Positions 45,448 to 56,032 are shown, counted from the first letter of the stretch. The stretch is DNA of 64,000 bases from Centroberyx gerrardi (GCF_048128805.1 NC_136006.1:2531235-2595234), one strand, 5' to 3'. Numbers and translations: made by a program. The notes: generated by a model from the sequence alone, not told the origin.

Positions 45448-46374
45448 TCATTTTCTATGAAGCAGAAATCCTTTACAGGCATTTCTAATTTTTGACAGAT
45501 TCAGGCCATACATGATGGGACTTAAAACTGGTTGACATATCAGAAGATACACTGATAAAATGATACGCAGTGTATTTGGTATGTAAGCCATGTTAGATCT
45601 GCTTTGAAACATATCAAAGAAACAGCCACAACACAAGTTCAGTAGAGAGACAATCTGTGGAGTGCATGTGCTGATGGCTTTCTGCTTGGTCTGTTTGGAA
45701 GTTTGGAAGCAAACAAGCAAGATTTTGAGGTAAGAAAATGAAATGGGGATCAATGGCAGACCAACGGTTACAATGCCAAACATTAAGTCTAACAAGTTGT
45801 TAAGTGTTGAGACTGAGCATGCAAGTTTGCTCACCAACTGGAGGTCACAAAACACTTTGTCAATAACGTTCCCACAAAGTGTAAAATTAAAAGTTAAAGA
45901 TAATGTAAATGTAGACTTAACAAATGAATATATCCACACTAGCAGAATGATTGCACAGACTCTTCCAGTGGTCATAATGACATTGTAGTGTAAAGGGTAA
46001 CATATAGAAACATATCTGTCATAAGCCATGGCTGCCAAATTACAGAATTCAATTGAAGCAGATGTGTAGAGACAAAATATCTGCAGTAAGCAGTTTGTAA
46101 GACTCACTTCATGGGTATCTGAAAACATCTGTGATAGTAGACAAGGATACAGTGATGTGCTGCCATATATTTCATTAACGAACAAACTACAGAGGAACAG
46201 ATACATGGGCTCATGCAACCTCCTGTCCATATATATGACCACAATAAGAGCTGCGTTGGCTACAAAAATCAAGAGGTACCATAAGAATATTATGGTGAAA
46301 TATAGATACTTCAAACGTCCAATGTTGCCATAAGCAGTCAGCACAAATGATGCAATCTGTGTTGAGTTCTCCAT
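45448..46374 (-). CDS. Odorant receptor (teleost OR, MENS subfamily), copy A
   Basis: Intact, 308 residues, a seven-helix odorant receptor of a different subfamily from the + strand array. Motifs are N-glycosylation site N3-S-T, N40 in helix 1, EPMY 55-58 and MAYDRYVSICYPLHY 116-130. Loop-2 cysteines are C167, C176 and C186, and KAISTCTPQ spans 232-240. The helix-7 motif reads SPIMY (285-289) instead of NPxxY. I start at MENST and not at the in-frame ATG 27 bp upstream, because this start is conserved in the two related genes. A possible promoter lies near 46815. It is more distant from copies B and C than they are from each other. Confidence 0.93.
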   Translation of the reverse strand: MENSTQIASFVLTAYGNIGRLKYLYFTIIFLWYLLIFVANAALIVVIYMDRRLHEPMYLFLCSLFVNEIYGSTSLYPCLLSQMFSDTHEVSLTNCLLQIFCLYTSASIEFCNLAAMAYDRYVSICYPLHYNVIMTTGRVCAIILLVWIYSFVKSTFTLSLTFNFTLCGNVIDKVFCDLQLVSKLACSVSTLNNLLDLMFGIVTVGLPLIPISFSYLKILLVCFQTSKQTKQKAISTCTPQIVSLLNLCCGCFFDMFQSRSNMAYIPNTLRIILSVYLLICQPVLSPIMYGLNLSKIRNACKGFLLHRK

Positions 46375-46984
46375 TGTTCTGACGTTAGAAATGACTGTCA
46401 CTGATGAAGTGAGGGTGGTGCAAAAATCAACTCCATATAATTGTAATCTCTGCCTATGGGTGAAAATGCCAGAATCTGATATCCTAACATTGTGTTATTG
46501 CTCTGAACCTGTTACTACAGGCCTCCCTGGTGTAGTCAGCCTATTACACACATATTAATAGAATTTCCATCAGGATTCATGCTCTCATAAACCATTACCA
46601 AATAATAAACATTCACACTGCGTTAAACTCTTTCTCTTTGAACTTTTCATTACCCACGATTAAAGTATGTGGTCACTCTTCCATATAGCTTGCCAGGCTT
46701 CCTTCCTTCTGTGTGATGTACATTAGCCTCAGAACAAGAATACGGACAGTCCCTCTTACAGACTACGATAGCCTTCCCTTCTACTGAGCCAGAGCGAAGG
46801 AGCAACTGGACTTTTATCCTGATCTGGCAGTAAACACTAACACATGACACGAGGTTCTGTAGTGTTGCATCACTACAGTCCATTAGTAAAGGAAGTACTG
46901 CTTTATGTGTAGATTACATGCCTCCACCACAAAAGGATCATGTGACAATAGCACAAATTGGATATGCCATTTTCAAGCGTTCGT
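46375..46984. other. 5' region of receptor A
   Basis: No other gene. Positions 46765-46850 resemble 55985-56075 upstream of receptor C (ctactgagccagagcgaag versus ctactgaaccagacagaag). This suggests a conserved promoter and first exon about 0.4-0.9 kb from the ATG, with a leader intron between. Confidence 0.5.
46811..46818 (-). promoter_or_regulatory. Possible TATA-like element, receptor A
   Basis: GATAAAAG on the - strand, in the block shared with the region upstream of receptor C. Confidence 0.35.
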
Positions 46985-47150
46985 CGTGTGAAAAGATTAG
47001 TTTACAGATTAGGTTATGCTTAGGCAAGGAAAAATACTTTGGTTGAGGTTAGGGTTAAGGTTGGGCAACTAAAACAATTTGGTTGAGATTAGGGTTGAAG
47101 TTGGGCAACTAAAACAATTTGGTTAAGGTTTTGGTCATAGTTAAATGAGA
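46985..47150. repeat. ggttaaggttagg / gggcaactaaaac repeat
   Basis: Several degenerate copies of 'ggttgagattagggtt...gggcaactaaaacaatttggtt'. The same repeat type occurs in every unit of the receptor array. Confidence 0.65.
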
Positions 47151-47197
47151 AAAATGTTCCCTGAAAATGAAAACTTCACTTACACTATAATATAGTT

Positions 47198-47430
47198 ACC
47201 TCCGCCAAGGAGGTAATGTTTTCGCCTTTGTCTGTGTGTCCGTCCGTCCGTCCGCTAACAGACGGACGGAGGATATCTCAAAAAGTTGGGCACAGATTTG
47301 CACAAAACTTGATAGCAAGGTTGGTTATAGGCCAAGTCAGAAATTATTAACTTTTCATGTCGATTGGCCAAAAGGGGGCGTGGCAAATCACCAAAAGGTG
47401 GTTGTCAGATCTGTTGGAGGTCTGTGCTCT
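47198..47430 (-). mobile_element. MITE-like fish repeat with acctccgccaagg end
   Basis: Starts acctccgccaaggaggt (47198-47214) and ends with ggaggtctgtgctctacc. Contains a ccgtccgtccgtccg run. The same element lies in the opposite orientation at 48331-48550. Confidence 0.6.
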
Positions 47431-47789
47431 ACCGATCACATTTTCTAGTTGGAGATGAATCTGGGTCACCAGAGATGGAGGCAAATTTATCCACTTATCC
47501 ACTACGATCCCATGATCACTTGAAATCATTTTGTTTATTTTGTTCAATATTCACTACTGAAAATATTTTTTAAATTTCAAAATCAATAAGATTATGAGAA
47601 AAAATTCTGAACTACCCCTTCCAAATGTAGGCCTCCCATCCCCGCCTGAATATTGTTGTCATCCCCTTCGTCACCCTCCTGTGCAATCTCTTTATTCATA
47701 GATAATGCACGCACACTTCTTTTGATTTTAATACACTTTGAGTGGAATTCTCTTTCTCTTTCCTCCCTCTGCTGTGGCACAGGGTCAGC

Positions 47790-47940
47790 CAGCTAGTGTG
47801 GCACCCCTACAGCTGGTAAAGGTTCAGAGGTTCAGTATCTTGCTCAAGGACCTGTTGGCTGGTGCAGGGGATTGAACCACAGCCCATCTGGTTGATGGAT
47901 GACCTCACTAACCACTAGCCATTAACTATTATTATTATTA
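47790..47940. repeat. tRNA-like dispersed repeat
   Basis: Contains gttcagtatcttgctcaagg and gggattgaaccacagcccat, a text common in dispersed fish repeats. A B-box-like gattgaacca is visible. There is no complete tRNA fold. Confidence 0.35.
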
Positions 47941-48330
47941 TACTAGTGAACCATCTCATTAAGCAATTGCTTTTAATGTAGTGTTTAATGTACTCTGCAA
48001 TGGGGATTGTGCTGCCCGGTAATATCTGTACCCATTCTACAGGACATAGGGCCACTTCTTGTTCATTATTTGGTGCTCAGGACGGAGCACCTCAATAAGA
48101 GCTGGACTCAGAGTGTTTGTCAGTGCTGGTGGAGTATGTGGGCTGGTCTGTGTCTTTCAGGATGTACACACAGGATTAAGCCCAATGAACGGTTAGCTGG
48201 CAGTGAGTTTGGACATGCGAGCATTGCATTTGTATATTTACTGTTGCTCTATGCCACTCCAACAATGCCAACCCCCAAGCACCTAAAAAGTGCTGGTGCA
48301 CTTGCTTAAAGTAATAAAGTAACTAGAAGG
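47941..48330. other. Intergenic, 100-codon open frame of unknown nature
   Basis: An open frame at 48007-48309 (+) has no recognised domain, and its composition does not look like a fish exon. Not called as a gene. Confidence 0.3.
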
Positions 48331-48550
48331 GCACTCGGAGAGCACAGACCTCCGCCAAGGTTCGTGCTATTATTGCTTGTTCGTGAGTCGGATCCGGATC
48401 CGCTCCAAAATTTAATGGGTTCTTCCTTGGCCCATGCTACACCCTTCCACGAGGTTTCATGAAAATCGGGCCAGTAGTTTTTCCGTAATCCTGCTAACAG
48501 AGAAACAAACAGACAAACGGCACTGAAAACATAACCTCCTTGGCGGAGGT
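48331..48550 (+). mobile_element. MITE-like fish repeat, second copy
   Basis: From gcactcggagagcacagacc to acctccttggcggaggt (48534-48550). The end is the exact reverse complement of the start of the copy at 47198. A cggatccggatccg block and ttcatgaaaatcgggccagt are visible. Confidence 0.65.
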
Positions 48551-49459
48551 GATAACGGTGAAGCAGGTGTGCTCTGTAACAAATCTGTCCAAATCTATCT
48601 GTGGGGTTACAAAGGTGGGAAGAGTTTCCTCTGCTGCCCTCTCTGGTGTGTCACTACACAGTATGCTGCACAGTTGCATATGTTGTACCTCTTGAAGCAG
48701 AGCTGCTAGGGCCAGCTCCAGCTTGTGGTGGCCCTAAACAAGATAGTGTTTGTGGCTCCAAAACACTCCAAACATAACCACCAAATTACTCCTACCATTA
48801 ACAATAATGGTATTCCATTATGCGGCCCTTCTTAGCGGTTGTGGCCTTTAATTATGGCATGGAATACTTCGGGCTACGGGCCGACTCTGTCCTGAAGAGA
48901 GTGACAGGGTTATAGATCCCTATTTCCCTGAAATAAGGGATGGAGGCACACTGAGATCTTTATTATCAGTAAGTCCCACAGCTAAAAATACCTCCACCAC
49001 CATTGTTCTAAATTGTGCAGGTAAATGTGATCATGGTGTGCAATTATGTGCCTTAGTTAAAATTACTTATCGTTCTAAAACAGGTGTGTTTATTTCTGTT
49101 TATTATGTAATGATATGTCTCTGCTCTGAATGAACAAAACTGGCTCTTCAACAAAAATAATCCAGAAAGAACTCACACAATGATAAATAGGGAAGAAATC
49201 CAAAAGCGGCCAGCTGATTAAAAAAAAAAGAGTTTTTGCACATTTTGTAATTTTTGCACATTATGCAAATAAATGTCACTTGTTTTTTGCATCTACTGGG
49301 CTCTTTTGAATTTCTTCCTTTTTATCAGTGTGCAAGTTCTTGCTCTAGCTTGTTTCCGCTTCTCTGATTTCTGATTTTTGAACCCACCTAAAACAAACTT
49401 TACTTCATATGACTTGTCCTTACAACATATGACTTGTCTTACAACATGAAACAAAATAT
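48551..49459. other. Intergenic, no gene seen
   Basis: Mixed AT-rich sequence. It ends with a twice-repeated (a/t)catatgacttgtc motif just 3' of receptor B. Confidence 0.4.
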
Positions 49460-50386
49460 TTATTTTCTATATAACAGAAATCTTTTACATGCTTCTCTGA
49501 TCTTTGGTAGATTAAGTCCATACATACAAGGAGTGACAATTGGTTGGCAAATGAGGAGATACACAGATAAAAGAATGCGCACTTTATCGGGTGTATGGGC
49601 TGCATCAAATCTAGAATCAACCAGGTGAAAAATGCAACCAACAATCAAGTTTGACACAGAGACAATCTGAGGCGTGCAGGTGCTGACAGCCTTCTGCTTG
49701 GTCTCTTTAGAGGTTTTCAGACAAACAGCCAAAATCTTGATATAAGAGAAGGAAATGAGACTACATGGGACAACAATACCTACAAAGGCATAAAGTAGGT
49801 CAGATATATTGTTAAGTATTGAAACTGAACACGCAAGGTTACTCACTAAATGGTGGTCACAAAACACTTTGTCAATAATATTCCCACAAAATTTTAAATG
49901 AATGATGAGCGAAAATGAGAATACAATATTAACAAATGAATACACCCATATGAGCAGAATGATTGTGCTCACTCTTCCTGTGTTCATAATAAGATTGTAG
50001 TGTAAAGGATAACAGACCGAGATATATCTGTCATATGCCATGGCTGCTAAACTGCAAAACTCAACACAAGCAGATGTGTAGATACAAAATATCTGCAGAA
50101 AACAGTATGTAAGACGCACTTCATGGGTATCTGAAAACATTTGTGACAGTAGAAGAGGATACAGTGATGTGCTGCCATATATTTCATTAATAAACAAATT
50201 ACAGAGGAATATATACATGGGCTCATGCAACCTTCTGTCCACATATATAACTACAATAAGAACTATGTTGGCCACAAATATTGAGAGGTACCATAAGACC
50301 ATTATACTGAAATACAGGTACTTTAACTGTCCAATTTTACCATAAGCAGCCAGCACAAATGACACAATCTCAGTTGAGTTCTCCAT
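49460..50386 (-). CDS. Odorant receptor (teleost OR, MENS subfamily), copy B
   Basis: Intact, 308 residues. Motifs are N3-S-T, EPMY 55-58, MAYDRYISVCYPLHY 116-130, KAVSTCTPQ, and TPCMY at 285-289 in place of NPxxY. The frame is open for 49 more codons upstream. I choose MENST because of conservation in copies A and C, and because a splice acceptor-like tcatgcag lies 5 bp before the ATG. It is a close tandem duplicate of copy C, 4.7 kb away. Differences include SACVEFCS for STSVEFCS, IMNTGRVSTI for IMNTGRVCMI, and LLYAFVGIVV for LFFAFVAIIV. The shared upstream sequence stops near 50620, and the promoter-like block found before copies A and C is not seen here. Confidence 0.93.
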   Translation of the reverse strand: MENSTEIVSFVLAAYGKIGQLKYLYFSIMVLWYLSIFVANIVLIVVIYVDRRLHEPMYIFLCNLFINEIYGSTSLYPLLLSQMFSDTHEVRLTYCFLQIFCIYTSACVEFCSLAAMAYDRYISVCYPLHYNLIMNTGRVSTIILLIWVYSFVNIVFSFSLIIHLKFCGNIIDKVFCDHHLVSNLACSVSILNNISDLLYAFVGIVVPCSLISFSYIKILAVCLKTSKETKQKAVSTCTPQIVSVSNLIVGCIFHLVDSRFDAAHTPDKVRILLSVYLLICQPIVTPCMYGLNLPKIREACKRFLLYRK

Positions 50387-51039
50387 TGCTCCTGCATGAG
50401 GTATGGGTGTCACACTGTGAAACAATGAGGCTAGCAGAAAAATTAGATCAATATAAATTGTATCTATGATCTCTATGTGTGAGAGTGCCAGAGCCCAATA
50501 TACCAACCACATTTCAATTTCTCCCTCTGTCACTAGTAGACAAAGTTAGTTTTTTGTTTCTAACCGTTTTGGTGCCAAAGCACACTTTGGCCAAACAAAA
50601 TTTGAAGAAAGACTAAAATAGTTTTTTTTACGTAAATCTAGTGTGTAGTTATCTTTATTATGAGTATTGGTTATACCTGAGATTAGATAGGCTTTGGTTC
50701 TACCTTTTCACAGTGTCACTCAAAATACATGCCTTTTGTATCCCTTTTTTATGATCCTTCAAGAACTTCTTACCTTCATGTATCCATACTTAACGTTTAC
50801 CTTTTAAGATGAAAGACAGACAGTCAATTAATCAAACTTCAAAGTGCTGACTCCGCCCACCCGGGCCAGTTACGGCGTACGCCGGTAGCAATTACAAGTG
50901 GACCCTATCCTACAGTCCCTGCTCTCAGCGGAGGGAGGAAGCTACGCTGTGATCATCAGACCTCTCTGGATTAGACAAGCAAGTAGAGCAAACCAGCATC
51001 ACCCATACCAATTTATTGCCAAATGCTTTGGGCTTCAAC
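50387..51039. other. 5' region of receptor B
   Basis: Homologous to the region upstream of copy C up to about 50620, then unrelated. No second gene. Confidence 0.5.
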
Positions 51040-51430
51040 ACTTTAACATTGCTTCCCATGGTCAGAAAAAGTCACCAGATTTGTTGCTAGTCGCTTTTGA
51101 GAAATAAAGTCGCCAGGGGGGTCTGTAAAGTCGCTAAACCTAGCGACAAAGTCGCCAAGTTGGTAACACAGACGCCAAAATGTACTATAGAACCGTGTAG
51201 GCAGGCTGTCCGTGTCCGCTACTCGTCCGTGACAATTTTTTGGAGTATATCAGGGCCTTACAATCAGCAGCTCAATTCACATTCTCAGCCAGAATCTGAC
51301 GGCTGGCCAAACAGTAGCGTATTAAGCACGATTTTTGCGGTTGAAAAAGTGGGAGGGACACAAACAGGATTTTGAAAAGAGGGGGGGACATGTCCCCCCC
51401 GTCCCCAGTGGAAATTACGCCCCAGCATAC
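51040..51430. repeat. Two abutting fish dispersed repeats
   Basis: About 51040-51170 has repeated gtcgc(c/t) phrases (aaacctagcgacaaagtcgcc, gttggtaacac). About 51295-51425 has ggggggacatgtcccccccg and gtggaaattacgcccc. Both are common fish repeat texts. No coding function. Confidence 0.5.
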
Positions 51431-51729
51431 ACCGCTGTGGGCTCCCGTTGTGGAGCCCTTGCGTGGAAGTCCCGCTCTGTGTCTCAATCTGTTGACAGTG
51501 ACGAGCGGTGCGACTCCGCACCTTGCGCTGAAAAGTTGAGAATATTTTAACTTTTATGTGCGCCTAAAAACCGCCAGAAAAACGCAACGCACGTCGCAAG
51601 AGAAGAGCGCGCCAGGCGTGCCGTACCATAGGAAAACAATGGTTTTGGTAGTGACGCTTCTTGGTGTGATCGCCCCCTAATGAGCTCCTAGCAGTGACAA
51701 TTGAAAGTCTGGGAAAGGCGTGCATTTTC
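51431..51729. other. Intergenic, no gene seen
   Basis: GC-richer sequence. It contains cgacgcttcttggtgtgatcg-like text of unknown nature. Confidence 0.3.
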
Positions 51730-52283
51730 GCCGGTCCAATTCCATCTCTTAGATGAAGCTCTGAAATGTTTAGTCGTCTTCTTAGTTTTGACCAATGGTT
51801 ATTGAACTATTGTTCTGCATGTGGCTCTGAGTATATCAGCCACTTTGACTCTTTTTGGACTCGGAGAGGCCTTTACAAAAGAGATAATCTCCATCCCAAC
51901 AAAAAAGGAATAATGGTCCTTGCTGCTAATTTTATCTCACCTTTAACCTGTTTAAAGCCAGACTGACTCAGCTCTAATAGCTATTCCCATTCTACTTCCT
52001 GCTTTCCTGCTACGACCTCACTGTCTCTTCATATCCCAACCTACATTAGTGATAGGTGCTGGTGCCCCCCCACTGCTCGCACACGCAATTTATCTAGTCT
52101 TACACACATGCCTGTCCTCTCTCAAGCCTCTGTCTCCAACCTGAATCCCTGTAGCCCTAAATTCCTCAAGTTTGGTTTTATCAATATTAGATCTCTCAAC
52201 TCTAAAGCTCTTTTAATTAATGATCTTATTAACGAACATAGTTTCAATCTATTTGCACTTTGTGATGCCTACCTAGATGGCTA
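51730..52283 (+). mobile_element. L2-like LINE fragment (end of ORF1, start of endonuclease)
   Basis: Positions 51766-51966 encode FDQWLLNYCSACGSEYISHF, then RRGLYKRDNLHPNKKGIMVL. This is the SGNH-hydrolase-like end of ORF1 in fish LINEs (the DxLHPN motif is clear). Further on, about 52165-52282 encodes GFINIRSLNSKALLINDLIN, the typical start of the apurinic endonuclease in ORF2. The frame ends after LCDAYLDG, and the rest of the LINE is missing, replaced by unrelated DNA. Confidence 0.75.
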
Positions 52284-53009
52284 AGGAGCTAGCTAACTAA
52301 ACAGGTACCTTGCTTAGCTGATTCTATGCTAACATGTGGACTCAATTTGGAAATCAAGCACAAGTGTAAAAATCCTTCCCTAACCTGTTACAAACAAAGC
52401 AAACAAAGCCCCTAAACTACAGTAGGCCTATAAGTGTGTTTACATTTTGGGATTATGGAGTTGATAGCTTTTTTGTTATTTTGAAGGTGATAATGGTTAG
52501 TGGTGATAGACTATTGCCTATGTGAGTGCAATTTTCATATATTCTTTTTATTCACCATTTCATTTTGCATCCCTAACGAAAAATCACTATATTCTTTTTG
52601 GCACTTACAGTGTGTTTGTGATAGCCTACTCAGCGGTGAGTTTATAGTGACCTTGTGGCATAGCCTATAATCTCTTACGGTGGGCTATTACTTAATGCTT
52701 TTCTGTGGCATGATATTTTTTTGCACGATAATAGACTATATTCAAGTTGTAAAGTAACCTTCTAAGATATAGTTACTGTGTTTTACTTTGGAGGTTTATA
52801 GTTCCCTGTGTGTTTTTATCATAGAGGTGTGGTTATACTTTTAATCTGGATCGCCTAATAACATAATGTTAATCTTAATCAAGGATGAAGACTATTTCAT
52901 CATACATGATGCATCATACCTTTTTGCGCTGGTGGGGCCCCATGTCGTGCAGTAGGTGCCCTTTTTATTTTTTCGCCCCTGCCCTTCAAACAGCCTGAGT
53001 CCGCCACTG
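52284..53009 (-). mobile_element. Possible hAT-derived element
   Basis: The right end reads cagcctgagtccgccactg (to 53009). On the - strand this starts CAGTGGCGGACTCAGGCTG, a hAT-type terminus. The left end is not defined; it may begin where the LINE stops. No transposase is seen inside. Confidence 0.45.
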
Positions 53010-53640
53010 CCTGTGAACCCTATGCTGGTTTTGGCTGAACTTTCAATGCCATGCCGTTTATCAGGGTCCTTTTCTCCATAGCACAGTGGAAAATCAGTCT
53101 TTAGACCAGAAAAACACATTAGTTTCTGAGGAAAAAGAAAGCTTAGTTGTTACGAGCTCTAAAACGCCGATAGCACACTCTTCAGATAAAAGCATGCTGA
53201 AATGCTGAGAAGTTTTAGTTTATCTAAAACTTTATCTCAACTTTCCTAAAACAAAGAACCTGACTAAAATTTAAAAAAAAAACAAGTTAGCCGACTTACT
53301 TTGAAGGAATTATGTCCTTATGCAGCATGATGGAAAAATATAACCAGACAATGGTGATTCTGAAGCTGAAGAAAATATGCTTAAGGCTGGGTTTGAACCG
53401 CCGACGTTATGTTTTGTCGACCTACACATTATCGATATGCTACTATCGCCAAGTGCTAATGCCAAGCAAAATTTCTGTCCTATAAAAAAACAGAAGCACC
53501 TGAAGCAATAAAAAAGAAAAAAGATGTTAAAAATTAAAATAAAGCTACATAAATGACGAAAACAGATAAAACAACAATAATGAATCATACTAGGCTATTA
53601 ATGTGGTCCACATTTAGATAAACAGCTGATTTTCTACTGC
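53010..53640. other. Intergenic; tRNA-like remnant on the - strand near 53385-53460
   Basis: On the - strand ggcggttcaaacccagcc (B-box-like GGTTCAAACCC) is preceded by ggtcgacaaaacataacg and gcgatagtagcatatcg. No complete cloverleaf is evident, so it is probably a tRNA-derived SINE remnant. Confidence 0.35.
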
Positions 53641-53930
53641 CTGGGTTAAGAGTCACATGTGCGCATGCACGTGCGTGTGCACATGCAGTTGCAGGATGCG
53701 CACACATACGTACGTACACACGCACGCCTGTGTGTTAGGAGTCACACATGCGTATGCATGGCTGAGTTGTACTAATCACACACAGACGCACATACACACA
53801 TGTGGCACTTTTAGTAAATAATAACACGAGCGTATGTACGTGCGTCTTGTCCTCCGTGACCCTTTCTACCCCCCATAATGCACACAAACAGACACACAGA
53901 CACACACATACACACACACCGTGCACAGGT
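53641..53930. repeat. Alternating purine-pyrimidine (CA/TG/CG) tract
   Basis: About 290 bp rich in gtgcgcatgcacgtgcgtgtg and acacacacatacacacac runs. It is a compound microsatellite with Z-DNA-forming character. Confidence 0.8.
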
Positions 53931-54178
53931 CACTTTACAACATTACACAGCACTTTGCTTTTATTTAAGGTATTTTTATTCTGTTTTTTACACTTTCTTT
54001 TTTAACTGCACTCAGGGACTTTTGCCGTTTGTTTTTGTTATGTCTCGTATTCTATGTTGTGTTACATTGTTTTTGCACTTTGGTCCCGAGAAGAATGACA
54101 TTTTGTTCTGCTGTATGTGTTGCATATATGGCAGAATGACAAACTTGAATTTGAAACAGATTCTTGCAAACAAAATGT

Positions 54179-55105
54179 TTATTTCTTATATAACAGAAAT
54201 CTTTTACATGCTTCTCTGATCTTTGGTAGATTAAGCCCATACATACAAGGAGTGACAATTGGTTGGCAAATGAGGAGATACACGGATAAAAGAATGCGCA
54301 CTTTATCTGGCACATGGGCTGCATCAAATCTAGAATCAACAAAGTGAAAAGTGCAACCAATGAACAAGTTTGACACAGAGACAATCTGAGGCGTGCAGGT
54401 GCTGACAGCCTTCTGCTTGGTCTCTTTAGAGGTTTTCAGACAAACAGCCAAAATCTTGATGTAAGAGAAGGAAATGAGACTACATGGGACAATAATTGCC
54501 ACAAAGGCAAAAAATAGGTCAGATATATTGTTAAGTATTGAAACTGAACATGCAAGGTTACTCACTAAATGGTGGTCACAAAACACTTTGTCAATAATAT
54601 TCCCACAAAATTTCAAATGGATGATGAGTGTAAATGAGAACACAATATTAACAAATGAATACACCCATATAAGCAGAATGATCATGCACACTCTTCCTGT
54701 GTTCATAATAACATGGTAGTGTAAAGGATAACAGATACAGATATATCTGTCATATGCCATGGCTGCTAAACTACAAAACTCAACAGACGTAGATGTGTAG
54801 ATACAAAATATCTGCAGAAAACAGTATGTAAGACTCACTTCATGGGTATCTGAAAACATCTGTGACAGTAGAAGAGGATACAGTGATGTGCTGCCATATA
54901 TTTCATTAGCAAACAGATTACAGAGGAATATATACATGGGCTCATGCAACCTTCTGTCCACATATATAACTACAATAAGAACTGTGTTGGCCACAAATAT
55001 TGAGAGGTACCATAAGATCATTATACTGAAATACAGGTACTTTAACTGTCCAATTTTACCGTAAGCAGCCAGCACAAATGACACAATCTCAGTTGAGTTC
55101 TCCAT
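54179..55105 (-). CDS. Odorant receptor (teleost OR, MENS subfamily), copy C
   Basis: Intact, 308 residues, closely matching copy B. Motifs are N3-S-T, EPMY 55-58, MAYDRYICICYPLHY 116-130, KAVSTCTPQ and TPCMY 285-289. The open frame runs 59 codons further upstream. MENST is preferred by conservation and by an acceptor-like ctcatgcag just before it. A TATA-containing block near 56036 resembles the one upstream of copy A. This implies a leader exon with an intron of roughly 0.8 kb. It is the outermost gene of the - strand cluster, and the sequence beyond it is transposon fossils. Confidence 0.93.
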   Translation of the reverse strand: MENSTEIVSFVLAAYGKIGQLKYLYFSIMILWYLSIFVANTVLIVVIYVDRRLHEPMYIFLCNLFANEIYGSTSLYPLLLSQMFSDTHEVSLTYCFLQIFCIYTSTSVEFCSLAAMAYDRYICICYPLHYHVIMNTGRVCMIILLIWVYSFVNIVFSFTLIIHLKFCGNIIDKVFCDHHLVSNLACSVSILNNISDLFFAFVAIIVPCSLISFSYIKILAVCLKTSKETKQKAVSTCTPQIVSVSNLFIGCTFHFVDSRFDAAHVPDKVRILLSVYLLICQPIVTPCMYGLNLPKIREACKRFLLYKK

Positions 55106-55984
55106 TGCTCCTGCATGAGGTATGGGTGTCACACTGTGAAACAATGAGGCTAGCAGAAAGCCTAGCTCAATACGATTGCTATCTATGATATCTTTGAGTG
55201 AGAGTGCCAGAGCCCAATTTTCCAACATTTCATTTTCTCCCTCTGTCACAAGTAGACAGGTTTCCAGACCTATTGGTGCCAAGGTACTCTTTGGTCAAAC
55301 GACAAAGTTCCCAGGCAGACTAAAATAACTGCTTGAAAAAGCTGCAAAATTCCTGAATGATCATACAAGACGGCTATATTTCTCTCCATAGCACAATGAG
55401 TGCATCTCGCCACACTGGTTCAGAGCCACAGTGTTAGAGCTATATGCTGCTCTCAAATTCCCAGAAACACAAGAGCCATGTTTACAGAGTATCAGCTACA
55501 ATAGTAAAAGCAATGACAACGACACACTGATTGCTTTTCTATCATAATAACAAAGTTAAATGTTTAAATGTTAAAGCATAATATACCAGTTCACATGTGC
55601 ATTTATGATGCAGTAATTTATTTTTCTTAATGATTCGATACAATCCTTCACGACTGCATGCATTAATCTGCATGTTGTGAAATATGTTAAGATCTGTGTC
55701 AGTCAATGTCAATATGATCAGTCAAAATTCTTTCAGAGTTCTCTAGCATCTAGCCCACCAAGCATCCCTCATGATCTGCAAGTCTGACTGTGTACATGTT
55801 TGCGAGAGGCCCTTCCTCCATACTGCTTTAAGTGGAGGATTTCCCTGAAGTTTGCTGTACAGAAGAGCCCAGATAACATCACTGTAGATAGCAAGCAATT
55901 AAAATTAAAAGCCAACATTAACCATGCATAGACATTAATGAAATCCGCAGATCATGTGTTTAGCACAATGAAGGCCTCCAGACT
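55106..55984. other. Probable leader intron and 5' flank of receptor C
   Basis: No other gene seen. The first about 190 bp are homologous to the region upstream of copy B. Confidence 0.45.
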
Positions 55985-56032
55985 GCTGTAGCCTCCACAC
56001 CCCTACTGAACCAGACAGAAGCAGCTGCTGAA

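Noticed and set aside
48007-48309. 100-codon open frame
   Set aside because: No family resemblance, no splice or promoter context, surrounded by repeats.
53385-53460. tRNA gene on the - strand
   Set aside because: There is a B-box-like motif only; the stems do not form a convincing cloverleaf.
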